Source of the DNA: Planctomycetota bacterium
GTDB lineage: Bacteria > Planctomycetota > PUPC01 > JACPCR01
Assembly (NCBI GenBank): GCA_027625095.1
Contig: JAQBXN010000007.1
Span: 1 to 64,000, forward strand
DNA: 64,000 bases
Reading direction: 5' to 3'
The position numbers and the translations under genes are program-made. Below the pieces are notes generated by a model that searched no databases, was not told the origin of the DNA, and saw only the letters and a program-made list of their open reading frames with translations. This document shows, piece after piece, positions 8,801 through 16,770 of the stretch. The number at the start of each line of letters is the position of its first letter. Within the stretch, counting starts at the first letter, position 1.

Positions 8801-10381
8801 CAGTCCTACGCGCTCGTCGATTACGTGAAAGCCGGCGGCGGCGTGCTTTTCACTGGCGGCGAGTATGCATTCGGAAAGGGCCGGTACGCTCACACGGTGC
8901 TTGAACGAGAACTGTTGCCGCTGATCTGTGTCCAGCAGGTTGACAATCGTTACACCTCGAAACCCAATTCATTCGAGCCGGGCCAGGACTTCAAAGAGCT
9001 AGGCGTCGAGGCTGACTTCCAGGCCCGTCCAGCCTTCTGGTGCTGGAATCAGGTCGCGTTGAAGGAAGACCCATCCGTCAAGGTATTCTTGAAATCCGGC
9101 AATCGGCCCATTCTCGTCGGCTGGCAACTTGGCAAGGGCCGGGTGGCGTGCCTCATGGCCATGCATCGTGGACTTACCAACGATAAACAGACTGCGTTTT
9201 TCGATTGGAAGGATTGGCCAGGAGTGGTCAAAGCGGTTCTGAAGTGGCTTTCTCCCGACGCATTCACCACTCGGCCTCGGGAGGTAAAGATCGATAAATC
9301 GCACATGGCCAAACTTCGTGAAGAGTATGACCAGATATTCCTGGGCGATTCGATAGAAGAAAAGCCGGCGGATGCGGATCTCGGCCTCCTCACACCCGGG
9401 ACGACCGCCGGTGCAACACTTCAAACAAAGGCGGAAACTCTCGACAATGAAAAACTCCCGCAACGAATCGCATTCATCAAAACGCTCCTTCAGGGAGAGG
9501 GAACCGAAATCGGCTCTTTCCTCGCTGACCAACTCGCTGCTGTGGACAACCTGCCGAATGATATTCGTTTCCGAATGGTTCAATTCATCCAACGATTCCC
9601 GCCTGAAAATCTGCGAGAGGCTGCCTCCCGGTGCATCAGCAACGCCAGCCCTGAAATCCGTGGTTTTGGCTATCAGACGAGCGCAATCGCTGGAAGCCCC
9701 GCGTTCAGCAAAGAGGTCCTCGCCGAAGCATCAGCAGTCGAGATCAATCAAGCAGACCGCCAACGCTACCTTGCTCTTGCCATCGCGGTCTACAGCAAGG
9801 ACGACCTGGTCGCAGAAGGCATAAGTCGCGTGACCGAATGGAACGCGAGAGAAATAGCCATCAAGGCCAGATACACCGGTGGCAAAGGATTCTCAATGGC
9901 GACCCCGGAGCAACCCTGTCTGGACATTGAATCCATCTACGCCCGCGTGGGCTGGCTGACCTATCTTTCACAGTTTCACCCTGAGAAATATGCAGCCCAA
10001 TTCACACGCGAATGGTCCCTGCTGGCACAACTCGACGACTGGTCCGACCGCTCTGTCGACAACATCCAGTTCAACTTTTCCAAAGCGAATGCTGGCAATA
10101 AATCAAGTCTCAAAGCGCAGATAGATGAGTTCAGGAAAGTGCAGCAATTTGTCTCCTTCATGTCACAGGCCGCTGAGGGACAGGTGCGGAAAGTTTTTCA
10201 AGCGCACCCCAAAGCGGCTGCCGAAGGGCTCGTGGCTTCAAGATTTCTCCGGGAGATAAAACAGGTGGTGAATCTGATGGGAGGACTAACACGAGAACAA
10301 GGTCGGCCAGTATTAGAGGCGTTACGACGTGCGAATCATTCCTTCCTCGCGGAGATTGCTGAGGCAAGACTCGTTGAGTAA
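5849..10381 (+). CDS. giant secreted glycoside-hydrolase-like protein with HEAT-like tail
   Basis: 1510 aa from the chosen ATG, which starts a clean signal peptide (MRLLSLTVLFAVMPPAGA); a TTG eight codons upstream is also open. Residues ~25-300 look like two beta-sandwich modules. The middle (~310-650) reads as a TIM barrel: YINCREVFFW, LKTYIDLAHERGIALSTYGKF, then GWDGVRWDGHP, where an Asp sits where amylase-like glycosidases keep the nucleophile. A region around residues 880-1080 has GGGVLFTGGEYAFGKG and VGWQLGKGRVACL, resembling the glutamine-amidotransferase-like trimerisation domain of beta-galactosidases. The last ~270 residues are helical with HEAT-like spacing. I cannot assign a GH family; polysaccharide hydrolysis is inferred from fold and from the sialidase neighbours. 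Confidence 0.8.
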   Translation: MRLLSLTVLFAVMPPAGAENYPLPLGDWQGPSIEVKGLKGEKRCATGFPRNATDSLYFKSKQNFEPGLYRLKLQVRPSHVSDAVAWAGGMRVSITGTNLRTPAETRGIFFGRVHEPETKEVEFVLTGRRPLEIDLAAFVDRKVFESATTAGELKAGGPDVSAVPVVEAAQDSNEVELDVLRDPATHFYYVLEEAALERLSSSAVVETVWVNKLRYLPGETLKARVTLQQLKDGAEGMLSVFLEHDVQTRALVKTFEVNGRGKQTFEFEFPLPHRELGHALVARYESPDGSDISESAEYFNIAENFFRVAIHSVFPFHEYTFRPEASMESDIEGMKRSYINCREVFFWAEEDMVELSPDQDFWFSGQTCYHMSKEGLKTYIDLAHERGIALSTYGKFIMSGYLGWKTAYDYPFDHKQQYSYPLGMWQSASVPSLDRFMNKEFIGPEPDTGGLLHKNHGRLPFMPINPDPTPHNVRRAAEEMKRSIAMLGWDGVRWDGHPRGGGWHSSTGGARSEHYNYHVQQRTELLVRYFKDIMKETYPNFRHGYNYLSVQDEPSYEWTIEDFEMDELCRNGGLLMNESIRGSYGQTFEWLARNLQVEADLCRERGGFLLTFSCDEVSERDTFVESILHFAAGSRPMSEAAKNPILNRYATRYSRYVFDETLRRLAQPEKVLQLINKPSATRSDNTPPASLWWDAFVYETVSKDRKSQLVVNLLNLPRKEKITQGGKGPMTLASGAPASEFEITLPPTYQVKGARRIDPFTLEVKNIDVKANRLHLPPINIWQVLVIDLERRADEAPTLAQLYGPPGTLGAKREGLEVPRKKQPLLDSKAPVEQVNADFAARFAPMQEDWWIEPEEFEQISWAERNRKILETRHPVEHYIKSYPYGVKLPDDLDLKDNRPEFGDMTPERNGVMDIFYARGVLDSKLRLYEGFARLAKFNVHEARFSCGLGGKGAWLQWNLQPEQFPQKDVMVYADITHEGIGVHQSYALVDYVKAGGGVLFTGGEYAFGKGRYAHTVLERELLPLICVQQVDNRYTSKPNSFEPGQDFKELGVEADFQARPAFWCWNQVALKEDPSVKVFLKSGNRPILVGWQLGKGRVACLMAMHRGLTNDKQTAFFDWKDWPGVVKAVLKWLSPDAFTTRPREVKIDKSHMAKLREEYDQIFLGDSIEEKPADADLGLLTPGTTAGATLQTKAETLDNEKLPQRIAFIKTLLQGEGTEIGSFLADQLAAVDNLPNDIRFRMVQFIQRFPPENLREAASRCISNASPEIRGFGYQTSAIAGSPAFSKEVLAEASAVEINQADRQRYLALAIAVYSKDDLVAEGISRVTEWNAREIAIKARYTGGKGFSMATPEQPCLDIESIYARVGWLTYLSQFHPEKYAAQFTREWSLLAQLDDWSDRSVDNIQFNFSKANAGNKSSLKAQIDEFRKVQQFVSFMSQAAEGQVRKVFQAHPKAAAEGLVASRFLREIKQVVNLMGGLTREQGRPVLEALRRANHSFLAEIAEARLVE

Positions 10382-10462
10382 TCTGAGAACTTATGTTGCG
10401 TGACAAAGCTGACGGCGCGGAACGTGTCCGTCTAGTCCTTATCCAAACCCCAGGAAACCATC

Positions 10463-11746
10463 ATGACTGCCACTGCTGTCCAGAACAAACTTGCCATTCT
10501 TGGCGGAGAGCCAGGTGTTACGGGCGACCATAGCGAACTTTTCCGCTGGCCGATCGTTACCAAAGAGCATGAAGATGCGGTACTGGAGGTTCTTCGAGCT
10601 GGCCGGATGTCCGGCTGGGATGTGACTCAGAAATTCGAAGCTGAATTCGCCGAGTACATCGGTACTGATTACGCCCTGGGATCGCCCAATGGAACGGCTG
10701 CGCTGATCGAAGCGATGTTCGGATGCAAGGTAGGTCGAGGGGACGAGATTATCGCGCCGAGCATGACCTTCTGGTCGACCGCACTACCCGCGTTCAACCT
10801 TGGGGCGACCCCGATCTTCGCTGATATTGAGCCTGACTCTTTGTGTATCGATCCCAAAGACATCGAGCATCGTATTACCGAACGTACGAAAGCCATCATC
10901 CCGGTTCACTACTGCGGCCATCCCGCGGATATGGATCCGATCATGGAGATTGCCCGGCGCCACGGCATTAAAGTGATTGAGGATGTTTCACACGCGCACG
11001 GCGGCCTCTATAAGGGACGCAAGGTAGGCACCTTCGGCGACGTCGCTGCCATGTCCATGATGTCCGGAAAGTCATTCGCCATCGGCGAGGCCGGGATGCT
11101 CTGCACCAACGATCAAGAAATCTACGAGAGGGCGCTCTCATTCGGCCACTACGAACAGACGTCCGGCAAACTCACCTTACCAGACCTCAAGCCCTGGGCC
11201 GGTCTGCCGGTCGGCGCCTACAAAAATCGGCTGAACCAGCTCTGCTCTGCAATGGGTAGGGTTCAACTCAAGCATTATCCGGGAAAGATTCAGGAAATTC
11301 AGGATGCCCTGAATTATTTCTGGGATGAACTCGAGGGTCTTCCAGGCATCCGGGCTCACCGCCCGGCAAAAGATTCCGGTTCCTCGATGGCTGGCTGGTA
11401 CGCGGCTACGGGCCTGTACCTGCCTGAAGAGTTGGGCGGGTTGCCCCTCTCTAAATTTACCGGAGCGATGCGCGCCGAGGGCGTCTCATGCAGTCGCGGC
11501 TGCAACAATCCGCTGCACCTGCACTACGTGCTAAATGAAGCTGACATATACGGTGACGGCAAACCGACACGGCTCGCCTTCGCCAATCGTGATGTACGGC
11601 AGCCCGCAGGATCACTTCCCGTCACTGAAGCCCTTCCCGAACGCTGTTTCAGTATCCCCTGGTTCAAACACGACCGGCGCGATGAAATCGACCTCTACGT
11701 CGCTGCCTTCAGAAAAGTGCTCGAACAGGCCGATCAGTTGCTCTGA
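10463..11746 (+). CDS. DegT/DnrJ/EryC1/StrS family aminotransferase
   Basis: 427-aa PLP-dependent enzyme that aminates keto-sugars or related cyclitols. Visible family features: GSPNGTAALIEAMFG and PSMTFWSTALPAFNLGATPIFADI near the N-terminus, then EDVSHAHGG for the PLP-ring stack, and the presumed Schiff-base Lys in MSGKSFAIGEAGM. The active-site segment differs slightly from the usual S-F-x-x-x-K pattern, placing this in the more divergent group common in PVC bacteria. AGGAAACCATC before the ATG supports the start. It lies 81 bp after the giant hydrolase and 25 bp before the sialidase-fold gene, so the three may be co-transcribed. Confidence 0.92.
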   Translation: MTATAVQNKLAILGGEPGVTGDHSELFRWPIVTKEHEDAVLEVLRAGRMSGWDVTQKFEAEFAEYIGTDYALGSPNGTAALIEAMFGCKVGRGDEIIAPSMTFWSTALPAFNLGATPIFADIEPDSLCIDPKDIEHRITERTKAIIPVHYCGHPADMDPIMEIARRHGIKVIEDVSHAHGGLYKGRKVGTFGDVAAMSMMSGKSFAIGEAGMLCTNDQEIYERALSFGHYEQTSGKLTLPDLKPWAGLPVGAYKNRLNQLCSAMGRVQLKHYPGKIQEIQDALNYFWDELEGLPGIRAHRPAKDSGSSMAGWYAATGLYLPEELGGLPLSKFTGAMRAEGVSCSRGCNNPLHLHYVLNEADIYGDGKPTRLAFANRDVRQPAGSLPVTEALPERCFSIPWFKHDRRDEIDLYVAAFRKVLEQADQLL

Positions 11747-11771
11747 ACTCAACTCCAATAAGAAAAATTTA

Positions 11772-12977
11772 ATGAAGCTCATCAGCCAGGGAGTCTCGTA
11801 CCAACAACCCAATCCAAATTACGCCGTATACGAAAGCGTCAGCTACGCTCGTAGTGATGGCGTTGACATGATTCGGACGCGTTACGACGAGCTCAAAGAC
11901 GACATCTATGACAACTACAGAATCGGGCTGTCAGCAGATAACGGACAGACCTGGACTGATGCACACGAATGGTCGGCCGGCCAGAAGGTCTCGGGAGGAA
12001 CCCTTCGCCGTCTCTTTCTCCAGAACTTCATCGTCGGGCCGGCGAGTGATCGCCTGCTCATTATGGGGATGGAGGGCGTGCTTGGCTCAGACAGCTCCCT
12101 TGATGGTATGACCCAGTATTATCCCATCTATAAAATTTCTGAGGACGGCGGCTCAAACTGGTCGGTCGACGAACAGGCCATTCAGCAGGGCGAGGAGTTT
12201 AACCGCGCCCATCCGTTAAGAGATGTCTGCGTTGGAAAGAATGCCGTGATGCCTGCGAACGCTCCGATTGCAACCGCCGACGGCCGAATTCTCGTACCGT
12301 GCAACGTCACAAAACTGGGGGCCGACGGGCACTACTTCCGCCCGGAAGGAGCTTTCACTTTCACCGTGGGAGCAGTGATGATCGGGGCGTGGAGAGGCAA
12401 CCGTCTTGTCTGGGACTTCAGTGAGTGGGTTGAGCTTCCACCGCAGAAATCTTTGCGAGGCGCAATCGAACCGACCCTGGCAGAGATGCCCGGCGGAAGG
12501 ATTCTCATGGTCTTGCGGGCCAACGATGGGACGGTCGAAAAAACCGGTGGGCGAAAGTGGTTTTCCATGTCCGAAGATGGCGGGATGACCTGGTCACCAC
12601 CGGCTCGTTGGACGTATTCAGACGGCAGTTCGTTCTACTCGCCAAGCAGCATCTCGATCCTGTTCAAACATTCGGATGGCAACACCTACTGGTTCGGTAA
12701 CGTCTGTGACGAGCCACCGCGGGGGAACCTGCCCCGCTATCCTCTGGTCGTTGGAAGGGTGAACACCGCTAGTCTGCTGCTCGAGCAAAAGTCGCTCCTG
12801 GTGGTGGACACCAAAAAGGAAGATGACACGGACTCGCTGCAGCTATCCAACTTCGCCATTTACGAAGACCGAATCACCAACGAACTCGTCCTGCACATGA
12901 CCCGCTGGGACGGCCGGCCGAGCGGCGGAGAACCGACTGACGCCAGCGTGCACGTCTATCGTATTGACGTTACCTGA
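11772..12977 (+). CDS. sialidase-fold (BNR repeat) protein, cytoplasmic or non-classically exported
   Basis: 401 aa from the chosen ATG; the frame is open further upstream, but that part lies inside the DegT gene. Three Asp boxes are visible: SADNGQTWTD, SEDGGSNWSV and SEDGGMTWSP, the repeat of six-bladed sialidase propellers. No signal peptide is apparent, unlike the other two sialidase-type proteins in the window, and the FRIP arginine motif of GH33 is absent. It may be a non-sialic-acid glycosidase or a sugar-binding propeller. Same strand as and 25 bp behind the DegT aminotransferase, suggesting a shared transcript. Confidence 0.83.
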   Translation: MKLISQGVSYQQPNPNYAVYESVSYARSDGVDMIRTRYDELKDDIYDNYRIGLSADNGQTWTDAHEWSAGQKVSGGTLRRLFLQNFIVGPASDRLLIMGMEGVLGSDSSLDGMTQYYPIYKISEDGGSNWSVDEQAIQQGEEFNRAHPLRDVCVGKNAVMPANAPIATADGRILVPCNVTKLGADGHYFRPEGAFTFTVGAVMIGAWRGNRLVWDFSEWVELPPQKSLRGAIEPTLAEMPGGRILMVLRANDGTVEKTGGRKWFSMSEDGGMTWSPPARWTYSDGSSFYSPSSISILFKHSDGNTYWFGNVCDEPPRGNLPRYPLVVGRVNTASLLLEQKSLLVVDTKKEDDTDSLQLSNFAIYEDRITNELVLHMTRWDGRPSGGEPTDASVHVYRIDVT

Positions 12978-13001
12978 TCCGGCGCCCATTTGTGGAAAAC
13001 A

Positions 13002-15026
13002 TTAGGATTTCCGGGCTACCTGGCCCTTCGCCGCCTCCACGACTTTCTCGACGGTAAATCCAAAGTACGGCAGCATGTCCTTGAGCGGAGCAGATGCGCC
13101 GTAACTCCTCATACCAATGATGGCGCCTGTCATTCCGACATACCTTTCCCAACCGAAGGTGGAGGCCATCTCCACCGCGACGCGGGCAGTGATATTCGGA
13201 GGCAGAACGGAATCACGATATTCCTGCGACTGCTTCTCGAACAGATCCCATGAGGCCAAACTGACCACCCGGGCGTTGATGCCTTCTGTCTTCAGTTCTT
13301 CGTAGGCATCCACACACAACGAGACTTCGCTGCCGGAGCTGATCAGGATGACTTCGGGATCGCCATCGCTATCGGCGAGTACGTAGCCTCCCTTGGCAAC
13401 GCCTTCTGCGCTGTTGTATTTGCTTCGGTCGAACACGGGCATGTCCTGCCGGGTGAACGCGAAGACTGCGGGCTGATGATTATTCTGAAGCACGACCTTC
13501 CACGCCTCGGTGATTTCGTTTGCATCCCCGGGCCGGAAAAGGGAGAGGCCGGGAATGGCGCGGAGTGAGGCCAGATGTTCGATGGGCTGGTGGGTCGGCC
13601 CATCTTCGCCCACCCCGATCGAATCATGCGTAAAGACATAGATCGGAGCGATCCCCATGATGGCGCCGAGCCTGAACGTTGCCCGCGAGTAGTCAGAAAA
13701 GATCAGAAATCCAGCGCCGTACGGACGCAGCTTTGAAAGCGACATTCCATTGATAATGGAACCCATGGCATGCTCGCGAACACCAAAATGGAAGTTACGA
13801 CCGCTGTAATCTTCGGCACAGAAATCAGATTCTCCGTCAAGCAGCGTTTTTGTTGAAGGCGCCAAATCGGCTGAGCCACCCAGGAGCCAAGGAATGTTTT
13901 TGGCCAAAGCGTTGAGGACTTTTCCGGATGCTGAGCGGCCGGCGACGCCCTTTGCGTCCGCTTTGAAGGCAGGGAGGTTGGCATCCCAGCCTTTGGGGAG
14001 TTTGTTCGCCTGCATACATTCGAGATGATCCGCCAATTTCGGAAATTTACTTTTGTATTCGGCAAACTTTGCTTCCCAGGCAGCACGCGCGGTGGCCCCA
14101 CGCGCACCGATATTGGCTTTGAAATGCGCAGGTACTTCCGCAGGTACATGCCATTTCTCATGAGTCCACCCATAGACTGCCTTAGTGGCGGAGATCTCAC
14201 CCTCACCCAGCGGCGACCCATGCGCGTCGTGCGTATCCTGCTTGGTCGGCGCACCCCAGGCAATATGACTATCGACGATAATCAATGTAGGCGCATCGTC
14301 ATTGTTCTTGAAAAACTCAACCGCTTTCGAGAGCGCATCCAGGTCGTTCGCGTCCTTTACGTGAGTCACCTTCCACCCGTACCCCTTGAAGCGAGCACCA
14401 ACATCTTCAGTGAACGCAAGCTTGGTATTGCCTTCAATAGTGATCTTGTTGTTGTCATAAAACCAGCACAGGTTGCTGAGTTTCAGATGGGCTGCAAGGG
14501 AGGCGGCCTCACTGGTGACGCCTTCCATCATGCACCCGTCGCCCGCGATCACGTAGACGTCGTAATCAAAAAGTTCGCAACCCGGCTTATTGAAGTATTC
14601 CGCCTGCCACTTTGAGGCGATGGCCATGCCGACGCTGTTGGCCGCGCCCTGGCCGAGGGGCCCGGTGGTGGTTTCGATTCCAGCGGCCACGTGGGACTCG
14701 GGATGCCCGGCACATTTGCTGTGAAGCTGACGAAAACTCTTAATGTCGTCGATGTTGATGGAGAGTTCCCCCTTATCCTTGGTCTGCGTCAGGTGCAGCA
14801 TGGAATAAAGCAGCATCGACGCGTGCCCGATGGACAAGACGAACCGGTCACGATTCGGCCAGTGCGGGGCCTCGGGATCGTATCGCATATGATGATTCCA
14901 GATCTCATAGGCCACAGGCGCCATGGCCATCGGAGTGCCCGGATGGCCCGAATTCGCCGCCTGAACGGCGTCCATCGAAAGGGTGCGAATCGTATTAATA
15001 CACTTGAGAGCAATATCGTCGGACAT
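13002..15026 (-). CDS. tkt: transketolase
   Basis: 674 aa, the normal length for this thiamine-diphosphate enzyme of the non-oxidative pentose phosphate and Calvin pathways. Visible features: NSGHPGTPMAMAP and WNRDRFVLS-like segment at the N-terminus, GPLGQGAANSVGMAIA, the TPP-binding GDGCMMEGV...SLCWFYDNN block, the pyrimidine domain FGVREHAMGSIINGM, and DSIGVGEDGPTHQPIEHLASLRAIPG. The start is fixed by AGGAGG 8 nt upstream; a TTG six codons further upstream overlaps that site and is rejected. Convergent with the sialidase-fold gene (24 bp apart). Confidence 0.98.
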   Translation of the reverse strand: MSDDIALKCINTIRTLSMDAVQAANSGHPGTPMAMAPVAYEIWNHHMRYDPEAPHWPNRDRFVLSIGHASMLLYSMLHLTQTKDKGELSINIDDIKSFRQLHSKCAGHPESHVAAGIETTTGPLGQGAANSVGMAIASKWQAEYFNKPGCELFDYDVYVIAGDGCMMEGVTSEAASLAAHLKLSNLCWFYDNNKITIEGNTKLAFTEDVGARFKGYGWKVTHVKDANDLDALSKAVEFFKNNDDAPTLIIVDSHIAWGAPTKQDTHDAHGSPLGEGEISATKAVYGWTHEKWHVPAEVPAHFKANIGARGATARAAWEAKFAEYKSKFPKLADHLECMQANKLPKGWDANLPAFKADAKGVAGRSASGKVLNALAKNIPWLLGGSADLAPSTKTLLDGESDFCAEDYSGRNFHFGVREHAMGSIINGMSLSKLRPYGAGFLIFSDYSRATFRLGAIMGIAPIYVFTHDSIGVGEDGPTHQPIEHLASLRAIPGLSLFRPGDANEITEAWKVVLQNNHQPAVFAFTRQDMPVFDRSKYNSAEGVAKGGYVLADSDGDPEVILISSGSEVSLCVDAYEELKTEGINARVVSLASWDLFEKQSQEYRDSVLPPNITARVAVEMASTFGWERYVGMTGAIIGMRSYGASAPLKDMLPYFGFTVEKVVEAAKGQVARKS

Positions 15027-15034
15027 GCGCCTTT

Positions 15035-15040
15035 CCTCCT
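15035..15040 (-). promoter_or_regulatory. consensus Shine-Dalgarno of tkt
   Basis: AGGAGG on the minus strand, 8 nt before the ATG at 15026. It decides the start of transketolase. Confidence 0.8.
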
Positions 15041-15129
15041 GCAAAGGTGACCAGAGTTAACAAGCTGGGATTGTTAGACGGCTTGCGTATTCCGTCAACG
15101 CGATTGTCGCCGCCTGGGGGGCACTTACT

Positions 15130-15789
15130 TCAACCCATCAAAGAGCGTAGCGCTTCCAGGTTCGCCTTCTCCTCGAACATCGCCTCAATTTCGATTTCGA
15201 AGCCACTGATGACTTCGCTGCGCAATCGGCCGGAGGAGGATTTAAGTTTCAGTTCGTATTCCCCCTCTCGCAGCACATATTGCTCGAGGACGGAGTCCTC
15301 GGCATCCACGATCCAGTACTCACCCACGCCACTGGCCGCATAGTCTTCAAATTTCACTCCCCGATCGCGCTCTTCCGTCGAACTAAACACGACCTCTACT
15401 ATCAGATCGGGGACAGGGAACTTCAAAGTATCGGGCAGCAATCCATCAGCCTTTGCACGACCGAAGAAGACGATGTCGGGCTCATAGTCGTTCCGGGTGA
15501 AAACACAGAGGCATTTTTCAACCTTCACGGTTCCCAGTTTGCCGATTCTGACATAGGTGCTCAGCAGAGAAGCGATTTGAAGCGTTGCATCCAGATGCCG
15601 ATTCCGCGCCGGAGAATGGAGAACCACTTTGCCATCGATGAACTCAATCTTCTGCTCGGGAGTCATTTCCTGGTAGAACTTCTGCCGGCGTTCGCGCTCC
15701 TCGTCCATTTCCTGCTGAAGAAGACTCAAGACCTCAGGCAGGCGTGGAGAATGACGCAGCGATTCAATCGTGGTGTCGAGAGTGCTCAT
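15130..15789 (-). CDS. Uma2 family protein (DUF820, restriction-endonuclease-like fold)
   Basis: 219 aa. Family hallmarks are EFIDGKVVLHSPARNRHLDA, the core PDIVFFGRA...PVPDLIVEVVFSSTEERDRGVKFEDYAASGVGEYWIVD (a PD-(D/E)XK-like fold where the usual E-V-x-S-x-S-T is VEVVFSSTEERD), and a C-terminal helix. Uma2 proteins are abundant in cyanobacteria and PVC bacteria, and their physiological role is not settled. Here the gene stands alone behind transketolase. ATG at 15789 is preferred over a TTG two codons upstream; no strong Shine-Dalgarno is visible. Confidence 0.9.
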   Translation of the reverse strand: MSTLDTTIESLRHSPRLPEVLSLLQQEMDEERERRQKFYQEMTPEQKIEFIDGKVVLHSPARNRHLDATLQIASLLSTYVRIGKLGTVKVEKCLCVFTRNDYEPDIVFFGRAKADGLLPDTLKFPVPDLIVEVVFSSTEERDRGVKFEDYAASGVGEYWIVDAEDSVLEQYVLREGEYELKLKSSSGRLRSEVISGFEIEIEAMFEEKANLEALRSLMG

Positions 15790-15999
15790 GTCCAAAAGCT
15801 AGCAAGTTGATACCTACCTGCAAACCCGGTCGAGGCCCCAGGAAGCGATAACCCTTACCCGAATGGGCAGACGCCAGGGTTTTAATGATCGGCCAGCAGA
15901 TTCTTTTGCCAGTTAATAGTTCCAATGAAGTCGGTGCACCTGCTACCAGCGCGTGATAGATTAGCACGCCGTTTACTGTTATGGCTGCGCAGCCGCTGG

Positions 16000-16005
16000 A
16001 AGGAG
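16000..16005 (+). promoter_or_regulatory. Shine-Dalgarno of the lipoprotein gene
   Basis: AAGGAG, 7 nt before the ATG at 16013. It supports the short lipoprotein signal peptide as the true N-terminus. Confidence 0.6.
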
Positions 16006-16012
16006 CTGTGAA

Positions 16013-16672
16013 ATGGACCGAAAACATACTCTCGCCTTATCAATATTCCTTCTTGCGGGTTGCAGTCAGACACGCCATTACTCCTATCGATCACTTGAAG
16101 AGGACAAAGGTTACTCCGCCATACCTGGGAGTGCCCGGTATTCTCTGAATGCCGCTGAAGGCAAACCGGTCAGTATCTCGGTGGCATGCCGCGCAGCCAG
16201 AAATCTGGACACTGACGAGGGAATTCAAAAGGTCTTTTTCGATTTCCGGGTGCGTAACCGATCTGGCACATCCTGGAGGCTTCTGCTCAATGAGGCACTC
16301 CTCAAAGATGACGAAGGGAACGAGTTCTCAAATCCGCGACTCTCGAAAGATTCCAAGTCGCGGGCTCTTATCGAAGAGCTCACGGTTGAGTCCGGAAAGA
16401 AAGGCCAGGCCACCGTCACCTTCGAAGTGCCGAGCGCTGTCAAGCTGGCAAAGATCGGATCGGTAAGGCTGATTTGGAAATACTTGTTCGAAGGCAACAC
16501 CGGCAGCATCGAAAGTAAGTTCGTCCAGGTCGCTTCACCCGCGCTGCATCACTATCCTTCGTGCCCATACTACGGCAACTTCATGAGCGTGTCCCTGCTC
16601 CATCGCTCCCGGTCTTACCGGTATGGAGGCGGCTTCTTTCATTACGGATTCTGCCCATGCGGAAGGCACTGA
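16013..16672 (+). CDS. lipoprotein of unknown function
   Basis: 219 aa. The N-terminus is a clear type II signal peptide: a short basic start, a hydrophobic stretch (LALSIFLLAG) and a lipobox cysteine in LLAGCSQ. The mature part has an immunoglobulin-like beta pattern at ~45-165 (FDFRVRNRSGTSWRLLLNEALLKDD, VTFEVPSAVKLAKIGSVRLIWKY), similar to predicted Ig-like periplasmic lipoproteins. The C-terminal ~45 residues are rich in Tyr, His, Gly and Cys (HHYPSCPYYG, YRYGGGFFHYGFCPCGRH) and may bind metal or cross-link. I do not recognise a named family. It precedes the repetitive Gly/Asn/Ala protein on the same strand by 98 bp. Confidence 0.8.
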   Translation: MDRKHTLALSIFLLAGCSQTRHYSYRSLEEDKGYSAIPGSARYSLNAAEGKPVSISVACRAARNLDTDEGIQKVFFDFRVRNRSGTSWRLLLNEALLKDDEGNEFSNPRLSKDSKSRALIEELTVESGKKGQATVTFEVPSAVKLAKIGSVRLIWKYLFEGNTGSIESKFVQVASPALHHYPSCPYYGNFMSVSLLHRSRSYRYGGGFFHYGFCPCGRH

Positions 16673-16770
16673 ATCACTTGAGAATCCTGATTTCCTAAGT
16701 TCAGACTTCAGATCGTCGAGAATCCTGGTGCATATCATTTTCACTTCACCTTTCTCTGGAGAACACCAGG

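Noticed and set aside
7952..8893. 313-codon minus-strand open frame
   Set aside because: Antisense to the giant hydrolase gene, with no domain, signal or plausible start; a shadow of codon bias.
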